From positions 1-64,000 of the forward strand of contig NZ_JALPQG010000004.1 of NCBI RefSeq assembly GCF_023195695.1: a stretch of 64,000 bases of DNA, read 5' to 3'. The position numbers and the translations under genes were made by a program. The notes under the pieces are model-generated. The model saw only the letters and a list, made by a program, of their open reading frames with translations. It did no database searches and was not told the DNA's origin. This document shows, one piece after another, positions 45,803 through 56,287 of this stretch. Position 1 is the first letter of the stretch. Each line of letters begins with the position of its first letter. Source of the DNA: Aliiroseovarius sp. S1339. Its GTDB lineage: Bacteria; Pseudomonadota; Alphaproteobacteria; Rhodobacterales; Rhodobacteraceae.

Positions 45803-46738
45803 CTATGAGCCTGACGCATGGCCCGAAGGGCTTGCAACCGCTCTGCCCGCCGTCTTCAACAGCCCCGCCAACGTGTTGAACCATTCGATATGCGGCGACA
45901 GGTTGCGGCGCACCAAACCGATCTGTCGGCTGGGTTGCGGGTCAGCAAATCGGGCAACAGACAGATCAGGTGTTGCCTTCTGTTCATCATGGCGCGCCAT
46001 TTCCGGCAGGAAGGTCACACCAAGCCCGCCTGCCGCCAGACGGCACAATGTGCCAAGCGAGGCCGCGCCAAGATCAACCCGCCGACCGCCACGTGGAAAT
46101 CCGCAGGCCTCCAACGCCTGATCAGCAAGGCAATGGCCTTCATCCAACAAGAGCAACTGATCGGGGTCGATTACATCCGGGCGCAGTACCGGGTGGTTTT
46201 GGGTAATGTCGACAATATGTTCAGCGGTTCCAGCCAACAAGAAACGGTCGCGAAACAGAGGTGTTTCCACCATTCCCGACACACCGGACGGCAGTGCAAT
46301 AATGGCGGCGTCCAAGCGGCCATCCTCTAAATCCGAAATAAGATCAGCGGTTTGCGCCTCGCGCAACCTAAGATCCAACCCCGTCGTCTGCCCCCGGATC
46401 AGCGGCAAGGCAACGGGCAGCAGATAGGGCGCAACGGTCGGGATGACACCAAGGCGCAACCGCCCGGTCAGGCCGCGTTGCCAATGGACTGCATCCTCCA
46501 TCCGTTCCAGTTCGGCCATGATCCGTTTGGCGGTCGCCAAGACATCCTGGCCTGACGACGTCAGTTCGACCCCCTTCCGCTCGCGTACGAAAAGCGGCGT
46601 GCCCAGCCGCACTTCCAACTCCTTTATCTGGTTGGACAAGGCGGGTTGCGTGACGTGGCACTGATCGGCCGCCCGCCCGAAATGGCGCGTTTCGGCCAGT
46701 GCGATGACATATGACAGTTGCCGCAAAGTAATATTCAT
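45803..46738 (-). CDS. oxyR: Hydrogen peroxide-sensing regulator OxyR
   Basis: 311 residues, LysR family. The winged helix-turn-helix is at residues 5-65. The redox cysteines are C203 and C212 in EGHCLADQALEAC, the same spacing class as the peroxide-sensing pair of E. coli OxyR. It is divergent from the catalase gene katA, with 94 bases between the starts, so it probably controls it from this shared region. Confidence 0.95.
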   Translation of the reverse strand: MNITLRQLSYVIALAETRHFGRAADQCHVTQPALSNQIKELEVRLGTPLFVRERKGVELTSSGQDVLATAKRIMAELERMEDAVHWQRGLTGRLRLGVIPTVAPYLLPVALPLIRGQTTGLDLRLREAQTADLISDLEDGRLDAAIIALPSGVSGMVETPLFRDRFLLAGTAEHIVDITQNHPVLRPDVIDPDQLLLLDEGHCLADQALEACGFPRGGRRVDLGAASLGTLCRLAAGGLGVTFLPEMARHDEQKATPDLSVARFADPQPSRQIGLVRRNLSPHIEWFNTLAGLLKTAGRAVASPSGHASGS

Positions 46739-46832
46739 AATCTGACGTTATCACCACGCAAAGTAATTACAATTTCTCTTTATCGACAGCAATGGGCAAA
46801 CTGCCCCCAGATATTATGAAAGGGAGACTGAT
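46739..46832. promoter_or_regulatory. Divergent oxyR-katA control region
   Basis: 94 bases between two opposite start codons. It must hold both promoters and, by analogy with other oxyR-kat pairs, the OxyR sites. AT-rich stretch at 46765-46785. AAAGGGAG before katA is the ribosome site. No clear ATAG-N7-CTAT consensus was found by eye. Confidence 0.6.
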
Positions 46833-48287
46833 ATGTCCAAGACACGCATGACCACTTCTGCCGGTGCTCCGGTTCCCGATAACCAAAATTCCATCACGGC
46901 AGGTGAACGCGGTCCGGTTTTGATGCAGGACTATCAACTGATCGAAAAATTGGCCCACCAAAACCGCGAACGCATCCCCGAACGTGTGGTGCACGCAAAG
47001 GGCTGGGGCGCGTTTGGCACACTGAAAATCACGGGCGATCTGTCAAAATACACCCGTGCCAAAGCCCTGCAACCCGGCACTGAGACGCCGATGTTGGCGC
47101 GGTTTTCGACCGTGGCGGGCGAATTGGGGGCTGCGGACCACGAACGCGACGTGCGCGGCTTCGCTCTGAAGTTTTATACCGAAGAAGGCAACTGGGATTT
47201 GGTTGGCAACAACACTCCGGTCTTCTTTGTGCGCGACCCGTTGAAGTTTCCCGACTTCATCCACACCCAAAAACGCCACCCGCGCACCAACATGCGCAGC
47301 CCTACGGCGATGTGGGATTTCTGGGGGCAAAGCCCGGAGGCGCTGCATCAGGTGACGATCCTGATGTCGGATCGCGGCCTGCCGCAAACGCCGATGAACA
47401 TGAACGGTTATGGCAGCCACACCTATTCGCTTTGGAATGACGCGGGTGAACGGTTCTGGGTGAAGTTCCACTTCAAAACCCAGCAAGGCCACGCGCATTA
47501 CACCAACGAAGAAGGCAACGCCCTGATCGGTCAGACCCGCGAGGGGTATCAAGAGGCACTGTTTGGCACGATCGAGGCCGGCACCTTCCCGCGCTGGAAA
47601 ATGCAGGTGCAGATCATGCCGGAAGCGGACGCGGAAAAGACGCCCTACAACCCGTTTGACCTGACCAAAGTTTGGCCGCATGGCGACTACCCCGTCATCG
47701 ACGTGGGTGAATTTGAACTGAACCGCAACGCGGACAATTACTTCGCCGAGATCGAGCAAGCCGCCTTCAGCCCGTCCAACACCGTTCCGGGGATCGGCCA
47801 CAGCCCCGACAAGATGCTGCAGGCGCGCGTCTTTTCCTATGCCGATGCCCACCGATATCGTCTGGGCACCCATTACGAGGCCTTGCCGGTGAACGCCCCG
47901 CGCTGCCCAATGCATCACTATCACAAGGACGGCCAGATGAACTTCATGGGGCCCAAAACGGGCCATCCCGACGCGTATTACGAGCCGAACATGTATGAGG
48001 ACGCCGCGCGTGAAGATCCGACCACGCTGGAGCCGCCCTTGCGCATATCCGGCGATGCGGCGCGGTATGATCACCGGGTGGGCAATGACGACTATTCCCA
48101 GCCGCGTGCTCTGCACGACCTGATGAACGCTGCTGAACAGGCCCGTCTTTACAGCAACACGGCGGCTGCCATGCACGGTGTGCCAGATGACGTGATTGAC
48201 CGCGTGCTGGTCCATTACGACCTTATCAGTCAGGCCTATGGCGATGGTATTCGTGCGGCGCGCGCGGCACTGGCCAGCGGCGCGTAA
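46833..48287 (+). CDS. katA: Monofunctional heme catalase
   Basis: 484 residues, small-subunit (clade 3) catalase. The distal histidine is H54 in [12 protein letters not shown], the distal asparagine is in [12 protein letters not shown], and the heme-ligating tyrosine is in [14 protein letters not shown]. The NADPH-binding region ([18 protein letters not shown]) is also present. It breaks down hydrogen peroxide in the cytoplasm. Divergent from oxyR; a peroxiredoxin follows on the same strand. Confidence 0.98.
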   Translation: MSKTRMTTSAGAPVPDNQNSITAGERGPVLMQDYQLIEKLAHQNRERIPERVVHAKGWGAFGTLKITGDLSKYTRAKALQPGTETPMLARFSTVAGELGAADHERDVRGFALKFYTEEGNWDLVGNNTPVFFVRDPLKFPDFIHTQKRHPRTNMRSPTAMWDFWGQSPEALHQVTILMSDRGLPQTPMNMNGYGSHTYSLWNDAGERFWVKFHFKTQQGHAHYTNEEGNALIGQTREGYQEALFGTIEAGTFPRWKMQVQIMPEADAEKTPYNPFDLTKVWPHGDYPVIDVGEFELNRNADNYFAEIEQAAFSPSNTVPGIGHSPDKMLQARVFSYADAHRYRLGTHYEALPVNAPRCPMHHYHKDGQMNFMGPKTGHPDAYYEPNMYEDAAREDPTTLEPPLRISGDAARYDHRVGNDDYSQPRALHDLMNAAEQARLYSNTAAAMHGVPDDVIDRVLVHYDLISQAYGDGIRAARAALASGA

Positions 48288-48310
48288 AGGTCCGTATCGT
48301 CGAAAACCAA

Positions 48311-48338
48311 TCGGGGTGCGGTCCACGCCGCGCCCCGA
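48311..48338 (+). terminator. Hairpin after katA
   Basis: TCGGGGTGCGG and CCGCGCCCCGA form an 11-bp stem with one G-T pair. No T-run follows, so termination would be weak or it protects the 3' end. Confidence 0.4.
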
Positions 48339-48461
48339 CCCATGCGCCCTTTTGCCACCCTTCCAAAATCCTCGTTGAGACCGATCTGGAATCGTTCTAA
48401 CCAGTGTCGCAACAGCGTCGCGCGATTCTCTGCGCGCACCTCAATAAAAAGGATTTTCAAC

Positions 48462-49007
48462 ATGCAAACTGGCGTTCGCGTTCCCAATATCACCTTTAAA
48501 ACCCGCGTCCGTGACGACAGCATCGAGGGTCCGAACCCATTTCGCTGGCAGGACATGACAACCGCCGACTATTTTGCCGGCAAACGCGTTGTTCTGTTCT
48601 CGCTGCCCGGTGCGTTCACGCCCACATGTTCAACCTATCAGCTTCCCGGCTATGAAAACGGCGCTGACGATTTCCGCGCCCAAGGCATCGACGAGATCTA
48701 TTGCATGTCCGTGAACGACAGCTTCGTCATGAACGCGTGGGCCCGCAACCAGGAACTGGAAAACGTCAAAGTCATCCCCGATGGCTCGGGCGAGTTCACG
48801 CGCGGCATGGGCATGCTGGTCAACAAGGACAACCTGGGCTTCGGCGCCCGCTCGTGGCGCTATGCCGCTGTCATCAATGACGGTGTGGTCGAGGCATGGT
48901 TCGAAGAGCCGGGCCGCTGCGACAACCACGGCGAAGACCCATACGGCGAAAGCGCCCCGGAAAACGTGCTGACCTGGCTGAAAGAGGCTGGCGAAAAGGT
49001 CGCGTAA
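48462..49007 (+). CDS. Peroxiredoxin, Prx5/thioredoxin-fold type
   Basis: 181 residues from the ATG at 48462 (AAAAGGA upstream). The peroxidatic cysteine is C56 in LPGAFTPTCSTYQLPGYE, the Prx5 signature. Two other cysteines (EIYCMSVND; GRCDNHGED) could resolve the sulphenic acid. It reduces peroxides with glutathione or thioredoxin. With oxyR and katA it makes an oxidative stress block. A strong terminator follows. Confidence 0.94.
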   Translation: MQTGVRVPNITFKTRVRDDSIEGPNPFRWQDMTTADYFAGKRVVLFSLPGAFTPTCSTYQLPGYENGADDFRAQGIDEIYCMSVNDSFVMNAWARNQELENVKVIPDGSGEFTRGMGMLVNKDNLGFGARSWRYAAVINDGVVEAWFEEPGRCDNHGEDPYGESAPENVLTWLKEAGEKVA

Positions 49008-49027
49008 AAAACCGACTTGTAGGAAGT

Positions 49028-49060
49028 AGAGTCGCCCATGGGCGACTCTTTTTTTGTTTT
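49028..49060 (+). terminator. Terminator of the peroxiredoxin gene
   Basis: AGAGTCGCCC-AT-GGGCGACTCT, a perfect 10-bp stem, followed by TTTTTTT-G-TTTT. Confidence 0.93.
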
Positions 49061-49121
49061 CTAATCGACCCCTTTCAACGAAGGTTTGGGCAACATACGG
49101 CCAAGTCTATAGGAAGCTTAA

Positions 49122-49832
49122 ATGCTCCGCTTGTTTAGAAAGCTATTCAAGAACTACACCTTGTTGGAGATGCTTCAAGGGTTGTGGGATTGGTGGCCCA
49201 CCACATTAATCATATCTGTTATGTTGACAGCAACGTCGGCAGTTCTTGCGTATTTGCAAGACTCTACAGCTTTAGAGATTTGGTTGATTGCTATTTTCAC
49301 AGTTTTCTTGTCTTTAGGAATCATCTGGTTCGCAAATTCCCTTATTAAAACTTATCGGCAGTTCTCGCGTCTCTATTTCCATAAAGTGATTGTACGTTTA
49401 GGTGTGAAAACCGCCTCAGATGGACCTAAGATTCTCCAGTCCGTCAACATTGGCTTTTTTATCGAAAACGCCTCCGATCATTTGTTTCGATATAAAGTCG
49501 AGTATATTCGAACATCTTTCGCAGGACGGGTTAATCCTGCACCAACCTATGAAAACCGTGGAGGCGAAATAGGAGGAAGAACGATCCACGACTTCGTCGA
49601 TGCTGAAATCATCATTGATGAGCCTCTAAAAGAACGATCGACTTACAATGGGACACTAGAAGCGTTGATTTCATACAACACACATAAACGGCGACCACGT
49701 TATCTAAAGATCAAGAGAAACATCATACTACACATGAACGAATACCCGAACTTCGTGTTCAAAGACGTTGAACGGCTTGACGATTTTACTAACGCTGAGA
49801 AGCTGGCCAAATTGATGAAAGGCATCGCTTAG
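49122..49832 (+). CDS. Two-TM protein with beta-rich C-terminal domain, unknown
   Basis: 236 residues with ATAGGAAG upstream. Residues about 26-48 and 52-73 are hydrophobic helices (WPTTLIISVMLTATSAVLAYL; IWLIAIFTVFLSLGIIWFAN). The rest is beta-rich and soluble-looking (VIVRLGVKTASDGPKILQSVNIGFFIENASDHLFRYKVEY-like strands, then PAPTYENRGGEIGGRTIHDF). AT content and codon choice (AAA, TTT, ATT frequent) differ from the GC-rich core genes on both sides, which suggests horizontal gain. I do not recognise the family. The layout recalls 2TM-plus-beta membrane effectors of immune systems, but no partner gene is present; this is only a resemblance. Confidence 0.75.
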   Translation: MLRLFRKLFKNYTLLEMLQGLWDWWPTTLIISVMLTATSAVLAYLQDSTALEIWLIAIFTVFLSLGIIWFANSLIKTYRQFSRLYFHKVIVRLGVKTASDGPKILQSVNIGFFIENASDHLFRYKVEYIRTSFAGRVNPAPTYENRGGEIGGRTIHDFVDAEIIIDEPLKERSTYNGTLEALISYNTHKRRPRYLKIKRNIILHMNEYPNFVFKDVERLDDFTNAEKLAKLMKGIA

Positions 49833-49842
49833 GCTTCGATGT

Positions 49843-50370
49843 CTATTTGCTGCCACCCACCTTCAACCCCTTCAAGAACCGCGCCGCGTTTTCCTGATAG
49901 TGCACAGCCGACGCCTCAAGCCCCTTGATCGCGGCCTCGTCCAGCTCCCGCACAACTTTCCCCGGTGCGCCCAGAACCATTGACCCGTCGGGGATCACTT
50001 TACCCTCTGTCACCAAAGCCCCTGCCCCGATCAGGCAGTTCTGGCCGATCACCGCGCCGTTCATCACGGTCGCGTTCATGCCGATCAGGCTGCCGTCGCC
50101 GATGGTGCAGCCGTGCAGAAGCACTTTGTGGCCGACCGTAACGTTTTCACCGATGGTCAGCGGGAAGCCCATATCGGTGTGAAAGACGCAGTTTTCCTGC
50201 ACGTTTGTGCCCGCGCCCACGTCAATCAACTCGTTATCGCCGCGCAACGTGCTTCCGAACCAGACCGAGGCGCGTGCGCCAATGCGCACTTTGCCGATCA
50301 GGTTGGCATCCGGCGCGATGAACGCGTCGTCGGCGATGTCAGGTGAAACTCCGTCCAAGTCGTAGATCAT
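49843..50370 (-). CDS. Gamma-class carbonic anhydrase-like protein (YrdA/PaaY type)
   Basis: 175 residues of left-handed beta-helix repeats ([58 protein letters not shown]). The metal-ligand histidines are seen in CVFHTD and [10 protein letters not shown]. Homologues are zinc or iron carbonic anhydrases or thioesterases; substrate is not clear. The gene overlaps gmk by ATGA. Confidence 0.9.
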   Translation of the reverse strand: MIYDLDGVSPDIADDAFIAPDANLIGKVRIGARASVWFGSTLRGDNELIDVGAGTNVQENCVFHTDMGFPLTIGENVTVGHKVLLHGCTIGDGSLIGMNATVMNGAVIGQNCLIGAGALVTEGKVIPDGSMVLGAPGKVVRELDEAAIKGLEASAVHYQENAARFLKGLKVGGSK

Positions 50371-51023
50371 TCATTTCCCTCTTCAAACTCGGCCTGCAAC
50401 TTACGGACATGGTTCAACAATCCGGGTTGCTGGTTGCGGCGTTGGCGTGTGGCTTCAACGATTGTGATCAGTTTTTGCGCCGTTTCTTCCAGATCGTCGT
50501 TGATCAGCACGTAATCATAGCTGCCCCAATGGCTGATCTCGTCCCAGCTTTTCTGCATCCGCTTGGCGATCGTGGCCGGGTCGTCCTGCCCGCGCCCCTC
50601 AAGCCGTGCGCGCAACTCTTTGATTGAGGGCGGCAGGATGAAGATCGACAGCGAATGCGAGGCAAGCGAGGAGTTTCGGATCTGCACCTCGCCCTGCCAG
50701 TCCACGTCGAACAGCACGTCACGGCCGGTTTCGATTGCCTTGCGTACGGGTTCAGACGGCGAGCCGTAGAAATTGCCGAAAACGTGGGCGTGCTCCAACA
50801 TCTCGCCCTGAATGACCATGTCCCTAAACTTGGACTCGTCCACGAAATGATAGTGCTGCCCGTCCACCTCGCCCTCACGCGGCGCGCGGGTGGTGGCCGA
50901 GACCGAGAAGCTGAGCGTCGGATCCCAGTCCATCAGCCGCCGCGCCAGAGTGGATTTGCCTGCGCCCGATGGCGAAGACAGGATGATAAGAAGGCCGCGT
51001 CGCTGATTGTTCTGGGCGCTCAT
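50367..51023 (-). CDS. gmk: Guanylate kinase
   Basis: 218 residues. P-loop [16 protein letters not shown], then [22 protein letters not shown] which binds GMP. It phosphorylates GMP to GDP. It lies four bases after yicC, a pairing seen in many proteobacteria, and overlaps the carbonic anhydrase-like gene. Confidence 0.98.
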   Translation of the reverse strand: MSAQNNQRRGLLIILSSPSGAGKSTLARRLMDWDPTLSFSVSATTRAPREGEVDGQHYHFVDESKFRDMVIQGEMLEHAHVFGNFYGSPSEPVRKAIETGRDVLFDVDWQGEVQIRNSSLASHSLSIFILPPSIKELRARLEGRGQDDPATIAKRMQKSWDEISHWGSYDYVLINDDLEETAQKLITIVEATRQRRNQQPGLLNHVRKLQAEFEEGNE

Positions 51024-51027
51024 GTCT

Positions 51028-51921
51028 CTACTCCACGTTCTGAACCTGTTCGCGCATCTGATCTATGACATGCTTCAGGTCAAGCCCAATGGCGGTCAGC
51101 TCTTTGAATTGCGCCTTTGAACACAGGGTGTTGGCCTCGCGGTTAAATTCCTGCATCAAAAAGTCGAGCTTGCGGCCCACAGGTTGATCCGAGGTCAGAT
51201 GCTGTTTTGCGGCGTCGATATGCGCCTTCAGGCGGTCAATTTCTTCGCGGATGTCGGTTTTCACGGCGATCATGGCAAGTTCTTGCGCAACCCGGTCGGG
51301 GTCGGCGCCGTCGGTGTTATCCATCACCCGCGCCAAGGCCGATTGCAGCCCTGCAACCTGAGCCTCTTGGCGCGCATCCGCCAGCGCTTCGGCAGCCGTC
51401 ACAAGGCGCGCCACCTCGTCGATCTGATCAGACAAAACCTGCATCATCGCGGCCCCTTCCAGGGCGCGCGAGGATAGGAACTGATCGACCAACGCTGGAA
51501 CCTGCGCTGTAAGCGCCGCCAAAACTGGGGCGGCGTCTTCGTCTGTCATGGCGCGTTGTTCCAAAACGCCGCGCATACCAGCAATTTCAGTGGGTTGCAC
51601 CGATGCAACTTGCAGCCCGCGCGTTTCCGCCTCGGCGGCGATGGCGGCCAGTTGGCCAAGTGCACGGGCCAGCCCGTCGGGGTTGATCGACAGCGATCCC
51701 GACTCTTCCCGGCGGGTGATTTTCAGACTTACGGTGACGTTGCCCCGCGCCACCGATGATTTCAGGGTTTTGCGCAGCGTATCTTCAAGTCCATCCAGCC
51801 AGTCAGGCACCCGGATTTTGATGTCCAGGCCGCGCGCATTGACCGATCGTAAGTCCCAAGACCAGCTGTATCCGGCTTCTTCGGCCGAGGCGCTGGCAAA
51901 GCCTGTCATGGAATTTGGCAT
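51028..51921 (-). CDS. yicC: YicC family endoribonuclease-like protein
   Basis: 297 residues (a start at MTGFASA, 51909, is also possible). N-terminal YicC domain: [36 protein letters not shown]-terminal DUF1732: [45 protein letters not shown]. coli YicC is an endoribonuclease implicated in small-RNA turnover; this gene is a straightforward homologue by its signature. Followed directly by gmk. Confidence 0.94.
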   Translation of the reverse strand: MPNSMTGFASASAEEAGYSWSWDLRSVNARGLDIKIRVPDWLDGLEDTLRKTLKSSVARGNVTVSLKITRREESGSLSINPDGLARALGQLAAIAAEAETRGLQVASVQPTEIAGMRGVLEQRAMTDEDAAPVLAALTAQVPALVDQFLSSRALEGAAMMQVLSDQIDEVARLVTAAEALADARQEAQVAGLQSALARVMDNTDGADPDRVAQELAMIAVKTDIREEIDRLKAHIDAAKQHLTSDQPVGRKLDFLMQEFNREANTLCSKAQFKELTAIGLDLKHVIDQMREQVQNVE

Positions 51922-51927
51922 GTCGAA

Positions 51928-51942
51928 TTAACCATTTGCTAA
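51928..51942. promoter_or_regulatory. CtrA-box-like site upstream of yicC
   Basis: TTAA-CCATTTG-CTAA matches the CtrA half-site TTAACCAT and has one mismatch to TTAA-N7-TTAA. It lies seven bases before the yicC start and 149 before the divergent PAS_5 gene. Functional role is uncertain. Confidence 0.3.
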
Positions 51943-52090
51943 GTTTTTATGCCAATTTCAGTTACAATGTGGCATATTAAGACTTCAGTAAGGAATACAC
52001 TTTTAATCGTTAACAAACGGTCACAATTTGAACAAGCTCGCTACTTACATCCTATTTTATTAAAATCGTTTCAAAATCTGGGACGCGAAA

Positions 52091-52975
52091 ATGAAAATTG
52101 AATACCTAAAAGATGGCAATGTGGTCGCTCTGGCTTCGGCCCGGCGCGACCGGAAATTTCCTGCCATCGCACAGATCGAAGCCTATTGGCACGGGTTGCG
52201 CAATGGGCGACTGATGCCAACGCGCCACGATGTGGACCCGCGTGGTATCGGAGACAATCTAGCCCACGCCTTTATTCTGGAACGTATCGCACCGGGCCAT
52301 GCCCGCATTCGTCTGGCCGGTCAGCATGTCAGTGACATTTTGTCGATGGAAGTGCGCGGCATGCCGATCAGCGCGTTTTTCACGCCACAAGCCCGCCAAG
52401 AGGTGCAGGACGCGCTGGAAAGCGTGTTTGATATGCCCGCCGAGGTCAATCTGACCCTGCAAAGCGAGTCTGGTATATTCCAGAAATCTCTGGATGCGCA
52501 GATGATCCTGCTGCCCCTGAAGGATCGCGAAGGCCGCGTCACCCGCGTGCTCGGCGCGTTTCAGGTCGACGGCAAACTGACGCGTGCGCCGCTTCGTTTC
52601 AACATCCGCACGCTTGATGCGCGCCCGCTGACGGTCGACCAGACCGCCGCACAGAAAACCCGCGACGCTGAACATCGCCAACAACAGGAGATGAAACGGC
52701 CCGGATATTGGGATATGCGCGGCGCGCCGACCTCAGAGGCGACCGATCGCACAATACCAGATGTCACCCGTGTCGATATCCGCCCAACAGGTGACCGGCA
52801 AAACCGCAAGACAGACGGGCATATCATGCGTCCATCGGGTGACGCGGGCGACAGAGGCATTCCGGTGCCCGGCATGGCTGAACTTGCGGCGAGCTTTCAC
52901 GGCACGCCAGATTCCATGCGGGCGGGTCCGTTGGCGCGACCCGGCGGTCATTTACGCATCGTTCCGCAGGACTAG
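52091..52975 (+). CDS. PAS_5-family protein (PF07310-like)
   Basis: 294 residues. Residues about 20-170 match the PAS_5 domain common in Rhizobiales and Rhodobacterales (IEAYWHGLRNGRLMPTRHDVDPRGIGDNLAHAFILERI; GMPISAFFTPQARQEV). The C-terminal 120 residues are polar and probably disordered. No histidine kinase, GGDEF or HTH follows, so output would be through partners; function is unknown. It is preceded by a 169-base AT-rich region that separates it from yicC, and faces the DAHP synthase terminator downstream. Confidence 0.88.
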   Translation: MKIEYLKDGNVVALASARRDRKFPAIAQIEAYWHGLRNGRLMPTRHDVDPRGIGDNLAHAFILERIAPGHARIRLAGQHVSDILSMEVRGMPISAFFTPQARQEVQDALESVFDMPAEVNLTLQSESGIFQKSLDAQMILLPLKDREGRVTRVLGAFQVDGKLTRAPLRFNIRTLDARPLTVDQTAAQKTRDAEHRQQQEMKRPGYWDMRGAPTSEATDRTIPDVTRVDIRPTGDRQNRKTDGHIMRPSGDAGDRGIPVPGMAELAASFHGTPDSMRAGPLARPGGHLRIVPQD

Positions 52976-53024
52976 CATGTAGCGCTGGACCGGCGCTTGC
53001 GCAGCAACGCTCAAGCAATGCGAG

Positions 53025-53060
53025 AAAAAACCCCGGCCAATTGGACCGGGGTTTCTTTTT
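53025..53060. terminator. Bidirectional terminator between PAS_5 and DAHP synthase genes
   Basis: AAACCCCGG / CCGGGGTTT pair in a 9-bp stem with a nine-base loop. A-run on one side and TTTCTTTTT on the other make it work in both directions. Confidence 0.85.
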
Positions 53061-53079
53061 GTCAGCACTGGCAGATGGC

Positions 53080-54453
53080 TCAGCTTGCCTTTGCTGCGGC
53101 AGCATCTTCGCTGCGCATCGAAGACAGTTCTTCTGCCACCAAGAAAGCCAGTTCAAGCGATTGGCTGGCATTCAGACGCGGATCGCAGGCGGTGTGATAC
53201 CGGTCTGACAGATCTTCGTCCGTGACGGCCCGCACGCCGCCGGTGCATTCGGTCACGTCTGCGCCCGTCATCTCGAAATGCACACCGCCGGGGATTGTGC
53301 CTTCGGCTTTGTGGACAGCAAAGAACTCCTGCACCTCTTTCAGCACCGCATCAAAGGGTCGGGTTTTATAGCCGGTGGCCGATTTGATGGTGTTGCCATG
53401 CATCGGATCGCAGGACCAGACGACATTGGCACCTTCTTCCTTCACGGTCTGGATCAGGCGCGGCAGGTGTTCGGCCACCTTCCCTGCCCCGAAACGCGCG
53501 ATCAGGGTCAAACGCCCAGCGTCATTGTTCGGGTTCAGCTTGTTCATCAGAACCTTCAGATCGTCCGCTGTCGTTGTCGGGCCGCATTTCAGGCCGATCG
53601 GGTTCACCACGCCACGGCAGAATTCGACATGCGCACCGTCGGGCTGACGGGTGCGGTCACCGATCCACAACATGTGACCAGAACCCGCAACGGTTTTGCC
53701 CGTGGTTGCATCAAGTCGGGTCAACGCCTCTTCATACTCCAACAACAAACCTTCGTGTGAAGTGTAGAAGTCCACGGTCTGCAACGTATGTGCCCGATCA
53801 CTATCCACGCCAGCGGCACGCATGAAATCAAGCGTATCCTGAATGCGTTCAGCCATGGCGCGATATTTCTCGGCCTCGTCCGTTTCAGTGAAACCAAGGG
53901 TCCAGCCGTGCACCTGATGCACATCCGCCAGACCACCGGTCGAAAAGGCACGCAACAGGTTCAGCGTCGCTGCCGCCTGCGTATAGGCCTGCAACATCTT
54001 TTGCGGGTCAGGGAAGCGCGCGGCTTCGGTGAAATCAAGTTCGTTGATGATGTCACCGCGATAGCTGGGCAGCTCGACCCCGCCCACGGTTTCAGTGGGA
54101 GCGGAACGCGGCTTGGCGAACTGCCCGGCCATGCGACCAACCTTGATCACCGGCACCTTCGCACCAAAGGTCAGCACCATCGCCATTTGCAGCATCACTT
54201 TGAACGTGTCGCGAATACCATCTGCCGAGAAATCCGAGAAGCTTTCGGCACAATCGCCGCCCTGCAACAAAAAGGCTTCCCCGCGCGAGGCGCGACCAAG
54301 CTGTTCACGCAGGCGCATCGCTTCGCCCGCAAAGACCAGCGGGGGATACTTTGCAAGCTGTGCCTCAACCTCAGCCAGTGCGGCCGCGTCAGTATAGTCA
54401 GGCATCTGCACCCGAGGCTTCTTGCGCCAGGTCGACTTGTCCCACTCGGTCAT
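53080..54453 (-). CDS. 3-deoxy-7-phosphoheptulonate synthase, class II
   Basis: 457 residues, plant/actinobacterial type (class II) DAHP synthase. Motifs: [91 protein letters not shown] and SCDPMHGNT. It condenses PEP and erythrose 4-phosphate, the first shikimate step. AroG-type class I sequence is not seen in the window. It is divergent from the GATase-AraC gene. Confidence 0.97.
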   Translation of the reverse strand: MTEWDKSTWRKKPRVQMPDYTDAAALAEVEAQLAKYPPLVFAGEAMRLREQLGRASRGEAFLLQGGDCAESFSDFSADGIRDTFKVMLQMAMVLTFGAKVPVIKVGRMAGQFAKPRSAPTETVGGVELPSYRGDIINELDFTEAARFPDPQKMLQAYTQAAATLNLLRAFSTGGLADVHQVHGWTLGFTETDEAEKYRAMAERIQDTLDFMRAAGVDSDRAHTLQTVDFYTSHEGLLLEYEEALTRLDATTGKTVAGSGHMLWIGDRTRQPDGAHVEFCRGVVNPIGLKCGPTTTADDLKVLMNKLNPNNDAGRLTLIARFGAGKVAEHLPRLIQTVKEEGANVVWSCDPMHGNTIKSATGYKTRPFDAVLKEVQEFFAVHKAEGTIPGGVHFEMTGADVTECTGGVRAVTDEDLSDRYHTACDPRLNASQSLELAFLVAEELSSMRSEDAAAAKAS

Positions 54454-54691
54454 GTCTTTGCTCCGTAAATCATGGTGTCCCGCACGCGCGGGTTATGGGC
54501 CTTCCTAATAGCGCGGTCAGCGCTAACGTGCAAATACAGTTATGTGACCGGCGTGTGGTCGGATACTGTCTTGATGTGCCAGTCCTGTCATGCGGTGCAT
54601 ACCAGAGGTAGTTTCACCCTTGTCGCAGGCGCACAAACCTGCTGTGGTCACCGCCAACCACAGTGCACACCACCGAAACGAGGTGACTCGG

Positions 54692-55681
54692 ATGACAGAA
54701 CAACCCACATTGACAAGCGCCGCACCGCGACGCTTTGTTTTTGTTTTGGTCGAAGGGTTTACGCTGCTTAGCTTTGCCGGCGCGGTCGACGCTTTGCGCA
54801 TCGCCAACCGCGCCGCCGGTCGCAAGGTCTATGACTGGGTCATTATGGGTGAAGGCGGCCAGACCGTCACATCCTCGGCAGGACCATCCTTTCATCTGGA
54901 CAGCGATCTTGACGAGCTTCGGCGCGACGACACGGTCATAATTTGCTCTGGCGTTGATGTGCAAATCCATTGTTCGCCGAAATTGCTGAACTGGCTCAGA
55001 CGCGAGGCGCGCCGCGGCGTGCAGGTGGCCGGGCTGTGCACAGCTGCGCATGTCATCGCCAAGGCGGGGCTGTTGAATGACAAACGGGCGACCATCCACT
55101 GGGAAAACCACGACAGCTTCACCGAGGCGTTTGACGAAGTTGAACTGACAAAACGCATCTTCGTCATTGATGGGAACATCATGACAGCCGCCGGGGGCAC
55201 GTCGTCAATTGATCTGATGTTAAAGCTGATTGCCGATGACCATGGCGAAGACATCGCCAACATCGTCGCCGATCAACAGATCTATACCTCGATCCGAACA
55301 GAAAGCGACACGCAGCGCTTGTCTGTGCCAACCCGGATCGGTGTGCGCCACCCAAAGCTCAGCGACGTCATCCAAAAGATGGAGGCCAATATCGAAGAGC
55401 CGATTTCGCCGTCTATCCTTGCCGCCGATGTCGGTATGTCAACGCGACAGCTCGAACGCCTGTTCCGGCGCTATCTGAACCGCTCGCCCAAGCGGTATTA
55501 TATGGAGTTGCGCCTGCAAAAAGCGCGCAATCTACTGATGCAGACAGATATGAGCGTGATCAACGTGGCGTTGGCCTGTGGCTTTTCCAGCCCGTCGCAT
55601 TTCTCAAAATGCTATCGGTCGCATTATGACACCACGCCCTATCGGGAACGCGGCAGCCACGCGGCAAAGGCGACGCTTTGA
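54692..55681 (+). CDS. GATase1-AraC transcriptional regulator
   Basis: 329 residues from the ATG at 54692, with AACGAGGTGACTCGG upstream. Residues about 12-180 form a DJ-1/PfpI-like domain (RFVFVLVEGFTLLSFAGAVDALRIANR; GLCTAAHVIAKAGLLNDKRATIHWENHDSF), and residues about 225-320 an AraC double helix-turn-helix. Relatives such as GbdR respond to quaternary ammonium compounds or arginine. The target here is unknown. It overlaps the next gene, a GNAT acetyltransferase, by three bases. Confidence 0.92.
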   Translation: MTEQPTLTSAAPRRFVFVLVEGFTLLSFAGAVDALRIANRAAGRKVYDWVIMGEGGQTVTSSAGPSFHLDSDLDELRRDDTVIICSGVDVQIHCSPKLLNWLRREARRGVQVAGLCTAAHVIAKAGLLNDKRATIHWENHDSFTEAFDEVELTKRIFVIDGNIMTAAGGTSSIDLMLKLIADDHGEDIANIVADQQIYTSIRTESDTQRLSVPTRIGVRHPKLSDVIQKMEANIEEPISPSILAADVGMSTRQLERLFRRYLNRSPKRYYMELRLQKARNLLMQTDMSVINVALACGFSSPSHFSKCYRSHYDTTPYRERGSHAAKATL

Positions 55682-56178
55682 TCCAGACAGCAAGATTGCG
55701 ATTGCGGCCAGCCGTTCCCGAAGACCTTGCCGATTTGCACGACGTGTTTTCCCACCCCTCAGCCATGCGGTTCTGGAGCCACGAAACCCACACGGATCTG
55801 GCGCAAACGCAAGGCACGCTGGACGGGATGATCGCCTCGCATTCCGAAACCGGGCTAGAACTCGTGATCGAGCTGGACGGCAAGGTGATCGGCAAAGCCG
55901 GTCTGTGGCGGATGGCGGAGGTCGGGTACATCCTGCATCCCGACCATTGGGGCAAAGGTCTGGCCCAAGAAGCCCTTCAAGCCGTTATCGACGCCGCGTG
56001 GACCAAACATTCCGATGTGACCGAAATCACCGCCGAGATTGACCCGCGCAACTCTGGATCGGTTAAATTGCTGAACCGTCTGGGGTTCGTATTGAGCAAA
56101 ACCGCGACGCGCACGCTCTTTATTTATGATGAATGGTGTGACAGCGCCTACTATGTTCTGCCCCGTCCCAAGCGATAA
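55678..56178 (+). CDS. GNAT-family N-acetyltransferase
   Basis: 166 residues, RimJ/RimL type. It starts with TTG at 55678, overlapping the stop of the regulator gene; no ATG lies near. Signature pieces: TARLRLRPAVPEDLADLHDVFSHPSAMRFWS and GYILHPDHWGKGLAQEALQAVID, where GxxGxA is the acetyl-CoA loop. Substrate unknown. Its co-transcription with the GATase-AraC regulator may be functional. Confidence 0.88.
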   Translation: MIQTARLRLRPAVPEDLADLHDVFSHPSAMRFWSHETHTDLAQTQGTLDGMIASHSETGLELVIELDGKVIGKAGLWRMAEVGYILHPDHWGKGLAQEALQAVIDAAWTKHSDVTEITAEIDPRNSGSVKLLNRLGFVLSKTATRTLFIYDEWCDSAYYVLPRPKR

Positions 56179-56287
56179 CCCGTCCGGATTGCAGGTCTTT
56201 TTTGCGCCGCCTATCGCTTCGGTCTTTTCTTTTCTGTGCGCCTTGCCTAGGCTCAGCACGGGATATTTTCCAACTGGGAGAGAAAGA

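Noticed and set aside
47043-48326. 427-codon ORF opposite katA
   Set aside because: GC-rich antisense shadow; the katA frame has full catalase motifs.
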